NCBI RefSeq assembly: GCF_027474825.1
Contig: NZ_CP107030.1
Span: forward strand, 4,034,001-4,098,000
Source of the DNA: Maribacter halichondriae
GTDB lineage: Bacteria > Bacteroidota > Bacteroidia > Flavobacteriales > Flavobacteriaceae
DNA length: 64,000 nucleotides
Direction of reading: 5' to 3'
The first letter of the stretch is position 1. Each line of letters starts with the position of its first letter. The notes under the pieces are model-generated. The model worked only from the letters and a program-made list of their open reading frames with translations. It was not told where the DNA came from and searched no databases. Of the stretch, positions 45,068 to 54,842 are shown piece after piece. The position numbers and the translations under genes are program-made.

Positions 45068-46059
45068 ACCTTTACCACCATTTTTCCAGTGTTCTTTCCG
45101 TGGAACAAATCGATAAAGGCCAGCGGAAGGTTTTCAAATCCTTCTTCTATCGTTTCGGTATATTTTAGTTTTCCTTCGCTCAACCATTCAGATAATTGCC
45201 GAATCGCTTGTGGATATTTTTCTTCAAAATCGAATACGATAAAACCTTGCATCAATGCTCTCCTACGAATCAAAAAAGTATGTACTGGTACACTCTTGGG
45301 CATTTCGGTTTCGTTATAAATCGATATGGCACCACATTGTACAATTCTTGCAAAATTATTGATGGTAAAAAGCACCGCATCTGAAATAGTACCGCCGACA
45401 TTATCGAAATAGATGTCTACACCACTGGGGCAGGCGGATTTTATCGCCTCGACCATATTCTCTGATGAATTATAGTTGATTCCGCCATCGAATCCGAATT
45501 CCGTTTTTAGCATGTCAACTTTTTCATCGGTTCCAGCGATGCCTATGACATATAATCCCAATAGTTTTCCTATTTGTCCGACGATGCTACCCACGGCACC
45601 CGCGGCACCGGATACCAATAGTGTTTCTCCACTTTTGGGTTTGCCGATTTCCGTTAAACCAAGATAGGCAGTCATTCCGGTCATCCCCAAAATTCCTAAA
45701 TAGGCGGATAGAGATGCTTTATCAGGGTCGACTTTCATCAATCCTTCGCCCGTCGATATTTGCATTTCTTTCCATGCCAACATTCCGGAAACAAAATCCC
45801 CTTTTTTAAAATTTTCGTTTTTTGAATCCGCCACCTCTGCAATCGTACCGGATACTAGGGGTTTATCAAGCTCAAAAGGGGGTATGTACGACTTAACATC
45901 GTTCATTCGCCCTCTTAAATAAGGATCGACGGACACATATTTGCTTTTTAGAAGCAACTCCCCTGATTTTAATTCGGGAACGGATTCGTCCATAAACTCG
46001 AAATCGGAAAGTTTCGGCAACCCTTCTGGTCTTTTTTTCAATACAATCGTTTTGCTCAT
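45064..46059 (-). CDS. NADP-dependent zinc-free MDR oxidoreductase (CurA/leukotriene B4 dehydrogenase-like)
   Basis: 331 residues. The start NVLKKRPEG-type is seen as IVLKKRPEGLPKLSDFEF, then VSVDPYLRGRM, VSGTIAEV, ETLLVSGAAGAVGSIVGQIGKLLG (dinucleotide motif), VDIYFDNVGG and CGAISIYN, typical of prostaglandin/curcumin reductase-like members. It reduces alpha-beta-unsaturated ketones or aldehydes with NADPH in the cytoplasm. It follows the DoxX-like gene after three bases, so the two form an operon. Confidence 0.9.
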   Translation of the reverse strand: MSKTIVLKKRPEGLPKLSDFEFMDESVPELKSGELLLKSKYVSVDPYLRGRMNDVKSYIPPFELDKPLVSGTIAEVADSKNENFKKGDFVSGMLAWKEMQISTGEGLMKVDPDKASLSAYLGILGMTGMTAYLGLTEIGKPKSGETLLVSGAAGAVGSIVGQIGKLLGLYVIGIAGTDEKVDMLKTEFGFDGGINYNSSENMVEAIKSACPSGVDIYFDNVGGTISDAVLFTINNFARIVQCGAISIYNETEMPKSVPVHTFLIRRRALMQGFIVFDFEEKYPQAIRQLSEWLSEGKLKYTETIEEGFENLPLAFIDLFHGKNTGKMVVKV

Positions 46060-46062
46060 TTT

Positions 46063-46449
46063 TTAATTCTTTTTTCTGTGTTTTATTGCAAATCGTCTTA
46101 TAGTATAGGCCCACCCAATAAATAAAAATTGAAACGGCAGTCGAATCAACGCCACTTGATGGCTTCCGATAGCCGGCGTGTCTGAAAATACATCCCAAAT
46201 ATGAATCGGTAAAAACATCAACATGAGTATAATAATCCCCGTAGCCGCCATTTTTGTGTATTTCGGTACCATTAGAAAAGTCCCTAAAATAATTTCTACG
46301 GCTCCTGAGATATATACAATACCTGTTTTGAAAGGAAGAAAACTGGGTACAAAAGGCTCATAGAATGTTGGCTTTAAAAAATGTTGAATACCTGCATAAA
46401 TCAGAAACAAGGCCAACAGCACTTGGAGTATTTTGAACAAAATCTTCAT
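46063..46449 (-). CDS. DoxX-family membrane protein
   Basis: 128 residues with four helices: ILQVLLALFLIYAGIQHF, FKTGIVYISGAVEIILGTFLM, MAATGIIILMLMFLPIHIW and LPFQFLFIGWAYTI. The motif FLIYAGIQHFLKPTFYEPFVP is the DoxX/DoxD-like signature. It is an inner-membrane protein often linked to quinone or redox metabolism. It is the first gene of the pair with the oxidoreductase. A redox role is inferred, not shown. Confidence 0.85.
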   Translation of the reverse strand: MKILFKILQVLLALFLIYAGIQHFLKPTFYEPFVPSFLPFKTGIVYISGAVEIILGTFLMVPKYTKMAATGIIILMLMFLPIHIWDVFSDTPAIGSHQVALIRLPFQFLFIGWAYTIRRFAIKHRKKN

Positions 46450-46507
46450 GAGGTAAATATTTGAAGTTAAAATACGACAAAGAAGAAGAGTTGGGAAAAA
46501 AATCCCA

Positions 46508-47107
46508 TCATAATTCTAGACTAGACCTGAGATTAAGCATTGGTTTTACCATTCCTGGTGTCAAATCGCCCAGTGTAATGTGACCAATCCGGATCCGGAT
46601 CAGTCTTAGAGTAGGAAACCCCACGGCGGCGGTCATTTTTCTGACCTGCCTATTTTTTCCTTCCGTTAAGGTTATACTCACCCATGAACTGGGCCGATGT
46701 CTGTCAATTCGTATTTTGGAATTTGCCTCCGGTAGGAAATCGGGCCTACACAATTTGTGGATGCTACACGGTTTGGTTCGATACTTTTCACCTTCAAAAC
46801 CGATTTCAACACCTTGCCGCAATTGTTGAACTGCTCCTTCGGTGATTTTCCCATCCAATTGAGCGTAATATTCTTTTTCGATTTCGGAACGGTTGATCGT
46901 ATCGCTTAGTTTTCCGTCCGTGGTCATCAATAAAAGGCCTTCCGAAGTTTCATCCAACCGGCCGATAGGCATACTGCCTTTTGGAAAATCATACAATTCG
47001 CTTAGGAACCTTTTGCTACGAACTTCCTTAGGGTCATTGGAGATCAATTGACTGAGCATCCCATAGGGTTTATAAATCTTAAAATGGATGTGTCCGCTTT
47101 TTGTCAT
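46508..47107 (-). CDS. 23S rRNA pseudouridine synthase, RluE/F-like
   Basis: 199 residues. The RsuA-type catalytic motif is GRLDETSEGLLLMTTDG with the active Asp; the fold continues with INRSEIEKEYYAQLDG, SWVSITLTEGKNRQVRKMTAAVG and LRLIRIRIGHITLGDL. There is no N-terminal S4 domain, which fits RluE better than RluF or RsuA. It turns a uridine in 23S rRNA into pseudouridine. It is divergent from the EamA gene. Confidence 0.9.
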   Translation of the reverse strand: MTKSGHIHFKIYKPYGMLSQLISNDPKEVRSKRFLSELYDFPKGSMPIGRLDETSEGLLLMTTDGKLSDTINRSEIEKEYYAQLDGKITEGAVQQLRQGVEIGFEGEKYRTKPCSIHKLCRPDFLPEANSKIRIDRHRPSSWVSITLTEGKNRQVRKMTAAVGFPTLRLIRIRIGHITLGDLTPGMVKPMLNLRSSLEL

Positions 47108-47201
47108 TTACCTGATAAAGGTAGTGAACCTGCTTTTCTGATTGAAGACCAGATTGCCGATTGATTTTTAAAAATAACGGCTTACGTCCGCCAAAACAGG
47201 T

Positions 47202-47209
47202 TATTTTTG
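47202..47209 (+). promoter_or_regulatory. Candidate -7 box of the second EamA gene
   Basis: TATTTTTG matches TAnnTTTG, 32 bases before the ATG at 47242. The -33 position has CTTACG, without a clear TTG. Confidence 0.35.
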
Positions 47210-47241
47210 AGGGGTTTAAAAAGAGGCCTATTATATTGAAA

Positions 47242-48132
47242 ATGAAAAAGTCCATTGCTGTTGCCTTATTGATAAGCACAATGTTGTTTTGGGCGGTTAA
47301 TTTCCATGTCGTGAAAATTGCGATGGAGTATTATAGTCCGGTTGGGGTAGCTGCGTATCGCTTTTTCTTTGGGGTCGTATCCCTAATACTGATCATGTAC
47401 TTTCAATTTGGCAAAAAAATGCTTGCTTTCCGGTTTACTATCAAAGAACTATGGTTTATGTTTCTTACCTCTTTTTTCGGTATTTTTTTAACCATCTATT
47501 TCTTCAACCTGGGTCTAAAATCCACTAGTGCGGTAAATGGATCTCTCATCATTGCTACCAGTCCGGCAATTACCGCAATGTTTACCTATTTTTTACAAAA
47601 GAACATCTTAAGCGCAATACAAAAGCTAGCCATCGTCATCAGTTTTGTGGGCGTGGCGATAATCTTGAGCAAGGGCGATTTAAGAACACTCGTTGAATTA
47701 CGATTTTCTATTGGCGATATCTACATTTTGGGGATGGCACTAGTCTTCTCTTTAAGTCAAGTTATCGTCAGCAAATATCTGCCTCATGTAGATGCTATAG
47801 AAATGACAACGATTACCTCATTGATAGCCTTGATTTTATTTGGTCTATTCGCACTACCCGAATTCGTAAGCTCACCGATACCTACGGGTCTTGCCTTCTG
47901 GGGAAGTATTCTGTTCATGGGCATTTTAGGAACAGGCATTGCCTATTCGGCCTTTTATTACTGTGTGGTGCGTTTGGGCGCAACGACTTCAACGTTGTAC
48001 ATGAACCTAATCCCTTTGTTTACGGTGCTTCTGGCCTTTCCGTTCGGTGAGCGGATTTATGGGATTCAATTGGTGGGCGGACTTTTAATCGTTATCGGAT
48101 TACTGGTGTTCGGGGTGTCAAAAAAAAGATAA
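47242..48132 (+). CDS. EamA-family (DMT) transporter 2
   Basis: 296 residues from MKKSIAVALL; the upstream extension is unlikely. Ten hydrophobic segments form two EamA domains: ISTMLFWAVNFHVVKIAME, AAYRFFFGVVSLILIMYF, IYFFNLGLKSTSAVNGSLI in the first half, and IYILGMALVFSLSQVIVSKYL, GTGIAYSAFYYCVVRLGA, MNLIPLFTVLLAFPFGE in the second. It probably exports or exchanges a metabolite. Unlike the first EamA gene of this window it is intact, which gives an internal control for the frameshift problem. Confidence 0.9.
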   Translation: MKKSIAVALLISTMLFWAVNFHVVKIAMEYYSPVGVAAYRFFFGVVSLILIMYFQFGKKMLAFRFTIKELWFMFLTSFFGIFLTIYFFNLGLKSTSAVNGSLIIATSPAITAMFTYFLQKNILSAIQKLAIVISFVGVAIILSKGDLRTLVELRFSIGDIYILGMALVFSLSQVIVSKYLPHVDAIEMTTITSLIALILFGLFALPEFVSSPIPTGLAFWGSILFMGILGTGIAYSAFYYCVVRLGATTSTLYMNLIPLFTVLLAFPFGERIYGIQLVGGLLIVIGLLVFGVSKKR

Positions 48133-48149
48133 ATATCTCGCTTAGACTT

Positions 48150-49043
48150 CTATTTGAAATCAGGCCAATAGATTTTCAATTTTTTTCTGAGGAAGGCCAC
48201 GCTCCGTTCCAATTGATCCATACCATCGACACCATCTTCGATACTGACCCAACCATCGAATCCGACCCGTTTTAATTCTTTAAAAATAGCGTCATAATCA
48301 TTGAGTCCCTTTCCGATTTCGCCGTGACTTAGTCGCTTCGCATAACCAACAGAACCACTTTCTTCATTTCTTAGGTCCTCGATTGTGCCTTCAATTAAAT
48401 ATCGGTCACTGGCGTGCATGGTGACCACACGGTCCGATATGCGGTACAGAAGCTCTAGTGGGTCCTCCCCAGCTAAAAAGGTATTGCTCGGATCATAATT
48501 CACGCCAAAATTCGGATGGTCGATGCGATTCACCAATTGGCAGAATACCTCCATCTTTTGGGCAAATTCGGGATATTCCCAAAAATCATCTTTATAATGG
48601 TTTTCCAAAATCAGGGTTATGCCCAGCTCTTCCGCTTTGGGCAAACATGCTTTTATACAATCCGTAGCCAATTGCACTCCTTCATCCATTGAAAGCTCTG
48701 GTCTACGTTGCCCTGACAATACCCGGCAATACGAACCGCCCAGAACGTAGGTCATCTCGATCCATCGCAGTTGTTTATCGATTTCATTCTTTCTAAAGGA
48801 AGGATCCGGATGGGTAAAATCAGGGGAACAGCATAGCATGGGGATTTCTTTACCGTGTTGTTCGACATCCTTTCGAAATCCGGACCAATTTTTTTCATCC
48901 TCCATTTCGAGGAATCCGGCATACCACTCCAATCCTTGAACATCCAATGCACAGGCAAGTTCAATCCATTCGGAAAGTTTCATGGTTCCATCCTTGCACA
49001 GGGCTTGCATGAATGCTTTGGGAAATACGGCTAATTTTGGCAT
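48150..49043 (-). CDS. Sugar phosphate isomerase/epimerase-type TIM barrel (AP endonuclease 2 family)
   Basis: 297 residues without signal peptide. It carries LEWYAGFLEMED, YCRVLSGQRRPE, ITLILENHYKDDFWEYPEF (metal Glu and His), FGVNYDPSNTFLAGEDP (Asp/Asn), VTMHASDRY (His) and WVSIEDGVDGMDQLE (Glu), the usual xylose-isomerase-like set. It probably epimerises or isomerises a sugar or sugar acid in the cytoplasm. It ends a minus-strand operon, 11 bases after the SDR gene. Confidence 0.85.
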   Translation of the reverse strand: MPKLAVFPKAFMQALCKDGTMKLSEWIELACALDVQGLEWYAGFLEMEDEKNWSGFRKDVEQHGKEIPMLCCSPDFTHPDPSFRKNEIDKQLRWIEMTYVLGGSYCRVLSGQRRPELSMDEGVQLATDCIKACLPKAEELGITLILENHYKDDFWEYPEFAQKMEVFCQLVNRIDHPNFGVNYDPSNTFLAGEDPLELLYRISDRVVTMHASDRYLIEGTIEDLRNEESGSVGYAKRLSHGEIGKGLNDYDAIFKELKRVGFDGWVSIEDGVDGMDQLERSVAFLRKKLKIYWPDFK

Positions 49044-49054
49044 TTACTATGGGG

Positions 49055-49849
49055 TTATAGGTGGGATCCTTCCCATTCTTTGGGCGGATTTCTCCCTATC
49101 ATCGGAAACTGTTCCAACTCCAAAACCTGTCCGCTTACGGGTCCACAGGCATCTGAAAGCAAGTAAACCGCTCCTTCGGCAATCTCTTCGGGATAAAAGA
49201 TTCGTTTGGCCGGAGCAAAAACATTGGGAAGCTTTTCGTACCAATCTTCGACTTTGCCCTGCTTTCTCTGATTTATTTTTTCATTCTCCGTCAATACCCA
49301 ACCAGGATTTATCTGATTGACCCTTACCCCATGGTCGCGCATAAGACTATCTCCCAAATTACGGCTCATGGTCATCAAGGCGCCTTTTGATATACTATAG
49401 GCCAATAGGTTCGGTTCACCGCTCCATGAATTAATGGAACCGATATTAACAACGCAGCCTTTTGTTTTCTTTAATTCTGGTAATGCCGTTTGTATGATGG
49501 CAAAGGGGGCAACTGTATTCACTGCCAGCATTCGCTCAAGGTAGGGTACTGTAGTTGTATCGATATTCGAGGAGGCCACTATGGCCGCATTGTTGACTAC
49601 GGCATCCAACTTCCCGAAAGAATCGATTGCTTTCTCTATTAATTTTTCAGGAGCATGTTCTTCAGTGATATCTATGGTCAGGTGTACAGCATTATCGGTA
49701 CCTAATTCTTGCAGGAGTTCTTGGCCGAGCTCTTCCCGTAAACCATTTAGTACGACCTTCGCACCTTCATTCACACATCTTCGGGCGATGGCCCTACCGA
49801 TTCCGGTATAGCTTCCGGTTACTAAAATCACCTTATCTTTTAAACGCAT
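49055..49849 (-). CDS. Short-chain dehydrogenase/reductase 1
   Basis: 264 residues of the classical SDR type: VILVTGSYTGIGRAIARR (NAD(P) loop), VVNNAAIVASS (NNAA), GCVVNIGSINSWSG (Ser), YSISKGALM (Tyr and Lys of YxxxK) and VNQINPGWVLTE. It oxidises or reduces a hydroxyl on a sugar or sugar acid. It stands between the zinc dehydrogenase and the TIM-barrel isomerase, with 6- and 11-base spacings, as part of one operon. Confidence 0.9.
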   Translation of the reverse strand: MRLKDKVILVTGSYTGIGRAIARRCVNEGAKVVLNGLREELGQELLQELGTDNAVHLTIDITEEHAPEKLIEKAIDSFGKLDAVVNNAAIVASSNIDTTTVPYLERMLAVNTVAPFAIIQTALPELKKTKGCVVNIGSINSWSGEPNLLAYSISKGALMTMSRNLGDSLMRDHGVRVNQINPGWVLTENEKINQRKQGKVEDWYEKLPNVFAPAKRIFYPEEIAEGAVYLLSDACGPVSGQVLELEQFPMIGRNPPKEWEGSHL

Positions 49850-49855
49850 ATTGTT

Positions 49856-50884
49856 CTAACTAGGTTTTAAAACACTTTTTACGACTTGGCCTGAATGCAT
49901 TTGCTCAAAAGCTTCATGCCAATCGTTGAGACCCCATACACCTCCAATAATCGGTTTTACATCCAAGCGTCCGGAAGCCAAAAGAGATAGTACTTTTTCC
50001 CAAATGGGCCAATTATGACTGAAACTACCTTGTAACCGAACATTTTTTTGGACCAAGGGATCCAGACTAAAATCCAGTGGACGTGGTCCCCAACCTACTT
50101 TGGTAATCTGCCCGTTCGGGCGAACCCATTTCAGCGCATTTTTTAAAGTGGCACTTACTCCTGCGGCATCGATGATACAATCAGCTCCGAGTCCGTCTTG
50201 GGCATTGGCCCATTCGATGGCATCGCCGATTATTGAGTGGCAGCCATATTGTTCTGCAATTTTCAATCGCCCTTTATCCGCTTCCAGCCCCACAACGGCT
50301 ACTTCTGCTCCGCATAGAGTTGCCATTGCCGCACAAAGAATTCCAATAGTACCGGGACCTATTACTATGACGCGATCACCAGGATTGATATTTGAGTTCA
50401 CGACCACGGCATTATAGGCTACGGAGCATGGCTCCGTTAAACACGCCTGCTCAAAGGCCAGATTTTCGGGGACAGAGTGAAGACAACGAGCAGGCACTTT
50501 CACAAAACGTGTCATTGCACCATTGACCCCGTATCCAAATCCTTTTCGAGTCGGATCTAGATTATAAAGTCCTTTACGTGACATCGGATTGTTCAAATCT
50601 ATGATGGCAGCGGTTTCACTGACCACGCGGTCGCCTTCCATCCATCCATCTACATCTTTTCCCAATTCAACGATATGCCCCCCGAATTCATGACCAAGTA
50701 CGACCGGATAGTTTACCGGCCAGCTATGGTCAGAAGTCCATTGGTGCAAATCACTTCCACAGACCCCGACATTGGCCACTTCAAGTAAAACATCTTCATC
50801 ACCGATTTTAGGTTTGGGTATCTCACGTATTTCTACGCTTCCTTTTTCAGGCGCAAAATTGACAACGGCAATGGAATTTGACAT
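49856..50884 (-). CDS. Zinc-type medium-chain alcohol/polyol dehydrogenase without the structural zinc site
   Basis: 342 residues. The catalytic zinc ligands are visible: GVCGSDLHQW (Cys), VVLGHEFGGHIVELG (His, Glu) and LTEPCSVAYNAVV (Glu). The Rossmann motif is VIVIGPGTIGILCAAMA. The region that normally carries the four structural-zinc cysteines (CxxCxxCx7C) reads SETAAIIDLNNPMSRKGLYNL and has none. It likely oxidises a polyol or sugar acid with NAD+. It follows the HUMPS-family gene by 12 bases and precedes the SDR gene. Confidence 0.9.
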   Translation of the reverse strand: MSNSIAVVNFAPEKGSVEIREIPKPKIGDEDVLLEVANVGVCGSDLHQWTSDHSWPVNYPVVLGHEFGGHIVELGKDVDGWMEGDRVVSETAAIIDLNNPMSRKGLYNLDPTRKGFGYGVNGAMTRFVKVPARCLHSVPENLAFEQACLTEPCSVAYNAVVVNSNINPGDRVIVIGPGTIGILCAAMATLCGAEVAVVGLEADKGRLKIAEQYGCHSIIGDAIEWANAQDGLGADCIIDAAGVSATLKNALKWVRPNGQITKVGWGPRPLDFSLDPLVQKNVRLQGSFSHNWPIWEKVLSLLASGRLDVKPIIGGVWGLNDWHEAFEQMHSGQVVKSVLKPS

Positions 50885-50896
50885 TTTTTATCCAGA

Positions 50897-51607
50897 TTAG
50901 ATATTCTTAACTATTTTGAAATCCCCATAGTTATGTATGGTATCGCAGATAAGGCGTAATGAACTTTCAAGGTCTCCGTCCGCAGTTTTGAAAGATTCCG
51001 CATCAATGGTCAAGGGAGCTCCCAAAACAACTAGTGGAGCACCGTATTCAGGACATTTTATCGCTTGCTCTAAAGACAATCCGCCTACGGCCTGAACGGG
51101 TACATTCACTGCTTCGACAACCTCTTTCAACTGGTCCATCGGACTGGGCATAGTTTTCCCGGCCGCCGCAATGCCGCGCCGCTCATCGTAACCGATATGA
51201 TGTATGACATAATCGCAGCCTAAATCTTCAAGAAATTTGGCACCTTCAACCATATCGGGACATCCCAAATTGTCTCCCATCACTTTTACTCCGTAATCCT
51301 TGCCTGCCTGTACGACTACTTTAATCGTTTCTGCATGGGCGCGTGCCATAACAACGACATGGGTAGCACCCGCTTTGGCCATCATTTCGGCCTCTAAATA
51401 TCCGCCATCCATAGTCTTTAAATCGGCCACTATGGGTATTTTTGGAAAAGCTTCTCTTAGTTTTCTAACTCCATGCAATCCTTCCGCCAAAATTAGTGGT
51501 GTACCGGCTTCCAACCAATCCACTCCGGCAAGCAACGCCATTGCAGCGGTTTCCAAGGCTTCATCGATGTTGGTGAGGTCAAGAGATATTTGGACTATGG
51601 GTTTCAT
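50897..51607 (-). CDS. HUMPS-family (hexulose-6-phosphate synthase / 3-keto-gulonate-6-phosphate decarboxylase-like) barrel
   Basis: 236 residues of the orotidine-decarboxylase-like suprafamily: PIVQISLDLTNIDEAL, LEAGTPLILAEG, IVADLKTMDGGYLEAEM (catalytic D-x-K-x-x-D), HVVVMARAHAETI, VIHHIGYDERR and VPVQAVGGLSLEQA. The DLKTMDGG motif is that of 3-hexulose-6-phosphate synthase and 3-keto-L-gulonate-6-phosphate decarboxylase. A sugar-acid pathway fits the neighbouring dehydrogenases better than formaldehyde fixation. The phosphorylating step and the transporter are not in the operon. Confidence 0.85.
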   Translation of the reverse strand: MKPIVQISLDLTNIDEALETAAMALLAGVDWLEAGTPLILAEGLHGVRKLREAFPKIPIVADLKTMDGGYLEAEMMAKAGATHVVVMARAHAETIKVVVQAGKDYGVKVMGDNLGCPDMVEGAKFLEDLGCDYVIHHIGYDERRGIAAAGKTMPSPMDQLKEVVEAVNVPVQAVGGLSLEQAIKCPEYGAPLVVLGAPLTIDAESFKTADGDLESSLRLICDTIHNYGDFKIVKNI

Positions 51608-51618
51608 CTTGCAACGAA

Positions 51619-52491
51619 TTAATTAAAACCAATTTTTTTGATGCCCTTATGGCTAATTTCTATGGCTTCGAGAGGTTTCATCCCATCAAAGGTGCGGTCT
51701 TGTTCTACCATATAATATTTCATCCCCGATAATTTTTTCTTTGCGAGGATTTTTGCAAAATCGATTTTTCCCTTTCCCACCGGTGCAAATCGGCCTTGCT
51801 CGTCCATATCTTTAACATGCCACATCTTAAAACGCCCCGGATATTTTTCGAAATAGGCTATCGGGTCGGCTCCGGCCTTGGTAACCCAAAAAAGGTCCAT
51901 TTGAAAATTCACGTACTTGGGATTACAATTTTCGAGCAGATAATCAATAGTCACGACACTATCAGCATCTTTCTTGAATTCAAAATCATGGTTGTGGTAC
52001 AATAATTGGAGTCCCGCTTTGGCACATTTTTCACCTAGCGTATCCAAAATATTTGCTAAATTTTCAGCACCACCGGTCATGCTCATGCCATTTTCACCAC
52101 TTTTGAAAAGCCCCATAGGCGGTACGGGTATGACGAAATATTTGAATCCCGCTGCCTTTACGTCTGCAATCATGGCATCCGCATTATCTAGCGTCACGGA
52201 GCCCTGATGTGTGCTTACGGGTTTCAGGCCCAAAGATTTCAGAACTTTTTTGAACTGCTCTGGAGGCATGTTGTAAAACTTTCCATCATTGTATCCCGCT
52301 GCCTCAACATTTTTATATCCCGCCTCGGAAACGGCCAATAAGGTAGCTTTTGCATTTGTACCCATATCATTACGAACCGTATAGAGTGCTAGGCCCCCAA
52401 CTTTTTTCTGCGCATTGCTAGGCAAGAAGCTCAGCAATAGCAACATGGCAAGTCCAAACTTTAGTAATGATTTAGTTCTTTTGATGAGCAT
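51619..52491 (-). CDS. Exported TIM-barrel sugar isomerase/epimerase-like protein
   Basis: 290 residues from MLIKRTKSLLKFGLAML; an ATG at 52518 also exists. A signal peptide ends FLPSNAQ. The barrel contains VEAAGYNDGKFYNM, PVSTHQGSV, LLYHNHDFEF (His), VNFQMDLFWVTKAG (Asp), KMWHVKDMDEQG (His, Asp) and YYMVEQD (Glu). The same layout occurs in the exported TIM barrel at 58025. Members of this group are linked to 3-keto-glycoside breakdown in Bacteroidota. It is the first gene of the minus-strand operon, divergent from the Gfo/Idh gene. Confidence 0.85.
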   Translation of the reverse strand: MLIKRTKSLLKFGLAMLLLLSFLPSNAQKKVGGLALYTVRNDMGTNAKATLLAVSEAGYKNVEAAGYNDGKFYNMPPEQFKKVLKSLGLKPVSTHQGSVTLDNADAMIADVKAAGFKYFVIPVPPMGLFKSGENGMSMTGGAENLANILDTLGEKCAKAGLQLLYHNHDFEFKKDADSVVTIDYLLENCNPKYVNFQMDLFWVTKAGADPIAYFEKYPGRFKMWHVKDMDEQGRFAPVGKGKIDFAKILAKKKLSGMKYYMVEQDRTFDGMKPLEAIEISHKGIKKIGFN

Positions 52492-52717
52492 TTTTGATTG
52501 TTTTATAAGTTTATGCATTAAAAGTAAGGAAAGCTGATCAAATGATACAAGGCGTTCAACGTTTTTACAAAGGATAAACGCTTTGAATTACTTGGCCCGT
52601 CCTTTTTGTAAAATTAAGTTCCTATTTTACACCATGTGATGAATAATCTTTATATTTAAAACGAAAGGCTCATAGGCCTTGTTACTATTCCACTAAAACA
52701 CTTTAAAAATTGAAGAA

Positions 52718-54031
52718 ATGACTCATTTAAAAGAAAACGGCACTTCGAATTCGGGCCGTCGTGAATTCATAAAAAAATCTGGAATCGTATTGGTAGGAGG
52801 CTCCGTGGTGTATCCCTCAGGAATGCTGGCCAGTTCGGGAACCTCGGTCGAAAACACGATAAAGGTAGGCCTTATCGGATGTGGAGGCCGAGGCACAGGT
52901 GCTGCTTCTCAAGCCTTGATGGCCGACCCCAATGTGGTGCTGACGGCTATGGGCGATGTATTCGAAGACCGATTGGAAAGTTCACTTATGGAACTTATGA
53001 AAATAAGTCCTTTGCAAATAAAAGTCGATACTTCCAGTAAGTTTGTGGGCTTCGATGCCTATCAAAAAGTTATCGATTCAGGAGTCGATGTGGTATTGTT
53101 GGCCACGCCACCGGGATTTCGACCAGACCATTTGACGGCCGCAGTCGATGCCGGAAAGCATATTTTCTGCGAAAAACCAGTAGCTGTTGATGCGCCAGGT
53201 GTACGAAAAGTATTGGCGGCCGCAGAAAAGGCCAAAGAAAAACAGTTGAATATTGTTTCTGGATTCTGTTTTCGGTACGATTCCGCTAAAAGGGCCACTT
53301 TCGAAAAGGTCTTGAATGGTGGTGTAGGCGATATAAAATCGGTATCTACTTTTAGATATGGATGGGAAGCATGGTATAAAGACCGTCAACCGGATTGGAC
53401 CGATATGACCTATAAGATGCGAAACTGGTACTATTACAATTGGCTCTCAGGCGATTTTATCGTCGAACAAGCGGTACATAGTCTAGATATGATGTCTTGG
53501 GCGATGGGTGATGTAATGCCGATCAAAGCTATTGGTTCAGGAGGAAGACAACGGCGTACCGATGAGAAGTATGGTAATATTTACGATCATTTCGCTGTGG
53601 AATTTGAATATGAAAATGGCGCCAAAGGATATCACTTTACGCGTCAACAGTCCGATACTGCTACAAAAAATAGCGTCGATGTCTTCGGCAGTGAAGGCAA
53701 TGCCTTGGTAAAAGTCGGGAAGCAATATGAGCTAAAGGGCAAGGAAAACTGGAACTACGAAGGAGAAAAGAACAATATGTACCAAACACAACATGATGAC
53801 CTCTTTGCTGCGATAAAGAACGGCACCCCCATTAACGATGGAAACTTTATGGCCCAGAGTACGTTGTTGGCCATTTGGGGTCGTGAAGCGGGCTATACGG
53901 GTCAAGAAATCACTTATGATGAAATCTTTAATTCCCAAAGCTCAATAGGACCTAGTATTGACCAATATGCTTGGGATTTTGAGTGGCCGACCCCTCCGAT
54001 TGCCATTCCGGGACAAACTAAACTGGTTTAA
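52718..54031 (+). CDS. Exported Gfo/Idh/MocA-family oxidoreductase
   Basis: 437 residues. The N-terminus [18 protein letters not shown] is a Tat-type signal. The Rossmann part reads [47 protein letters not shown] (EKP motif). The C-terminal domain has [29 protein letters not shown] with the catalytic His region. Such exported enzymes oxidise the 3-hydroxyl of glycosides using a tightly bound nicotinamide cofactor. It is followed by a DUF1080 gene 16 bases on, consistent with 3-keto-glycoside chemistry in the periplasm. Confidence 0.9.
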   Translation: MTHLKENGTSNSGRREFIKKSGIVLVGGSVVYPSGMLASSGTSVENTIKVGLIGCGGRGTGAASQALMADPNVVLTAMGDVFEDRLESSLMELMKISPLQIKVDTSSKFVGFDAYQKVIDSGVDVVLLATPPGFRPDHLTAAVDAGKHIFCEKPVAVDAPGVRKVLAAAEKAKEKQLNIVSGFCFRYDSAKRATFEKVLNGGVGDIKSVSTFRYGWEAWYKDRQPDWTDMTYKMRNWYYYNWLSGDFIVEQAVHSLDMMSWAMGDVMPIKAIGSGGRQRRTDEKYGNIYDHFAVEFEYENGAKGYHFTRQQSDTATKNSVDVFGSEGNALVKVGKQYELKGKENWNYEGEKNNMYQTQHDDLFAAIKNGTPINDGNFMAQSTLLAIWGREAGYTGQEITYDEIFNSQSSIGPSIDQYAWDFEWPTPPIAIPGQTKLV

Positions 54032-54047
54032 CTTCTACTATAAAATC

Positions 54048-54797
54048 ATGAAAAACATTTTATTCTCTGCTGCGACTGTGTTCCTTTTATCATGCTCGGA
54101 GGCACAAGTACCCGAAATTTCCTTTGGAACAGAAACTACTTTAGAAGCATTGACTTCAGAAGCTGAAAGTCAGGCAGATACCCTACAATGGATCAATGTA
54201 AACACAGATGACGATACATGGCGTACCGAAGGTGAGCTATTAATTTGCAAAGGGCTGCCGATAGGAGTTATGCGGTCCGCCAAACAATATGAAAATTTTA
54301 TTCTTGAAGTGGAATGGCGTCATATGGAGGCCGGTGGAAATTCCGGCGTATTCGTATGGAGCGATGCTAAACCAGACCCTGAATCCCGGTTGCCCGGCGG
54401 GGTAGAAGTGCAGATGTTAGAACTTGATTGGGTCAACTTGAATATGCAGGATGAAAAAAAACCGCCGATTGCTTATGTACACGGTGAGCTTTTCGGTGTT
54501 GGCGGTGTCGAGACTGTTCCTGACAATCCTAGGGGCACGCGCAGTAAATCCATTGAAAATAGGGCCATAGGAAAAGGTGAATGGAATTCCTATACAGTAG
54601 TTTGCGTGGACGGTACCATAAAACTTTCCGTTAACGGGAAATTCGTGAACGGTATCAGCAAGTCCACCATAAAAAAAGGGTATTTGTGCTTGGAGTCCGA
54701 AGGAGCGGAAATACATTTTCGAAATTTTAGACTTATCGAATTGGCGCCAGGTGTAACTTCCGAAGCACAAATCGCTGAAGAATTCTCCAACGAGTAG
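54048..54797 (+). CDS. DUF1080 (3-keto-disaccharide hydrolase family) lipoprotein 2
   Basis: 249 residues from [16 protein letters not shown], a lipoprotein signal. It carries [79 protein letters not shown] and [22 protein letters not shown], a full DUF1080 fold. It probably hydrates or cleaves the 3-keto sugar made by the preceding Gfo/Idh enzyme. It is surface- or periplasm-anchored. Confidence 0.9.
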   Translation: MKNILFSAATVFLLSCSEAQVPEISFGTETTLEALTSEAESQADTLQWINVNTDDDTWRTEGELLICKGLPIGVMRSAKQYENFILEVEWRHMEAGGNSGVFVWSDAKPDPESRLPGGVEVQMLELDWVNLNMQDEKKPPIAYVHGELFGVGGVETVPDNPRGTRSKSIENRAIGKGEWNSYTVVCVDGTIKLSVNGKFVNGISKSTIKKGYLCLESEGAEIHFRNFRLIELAPGVTSEAQIAEEFSNE

Positions 54798-54842
54798 TAA
54801 CCGGTAAAAACCAAATTTACATTTACAAAATAACCAACCATT

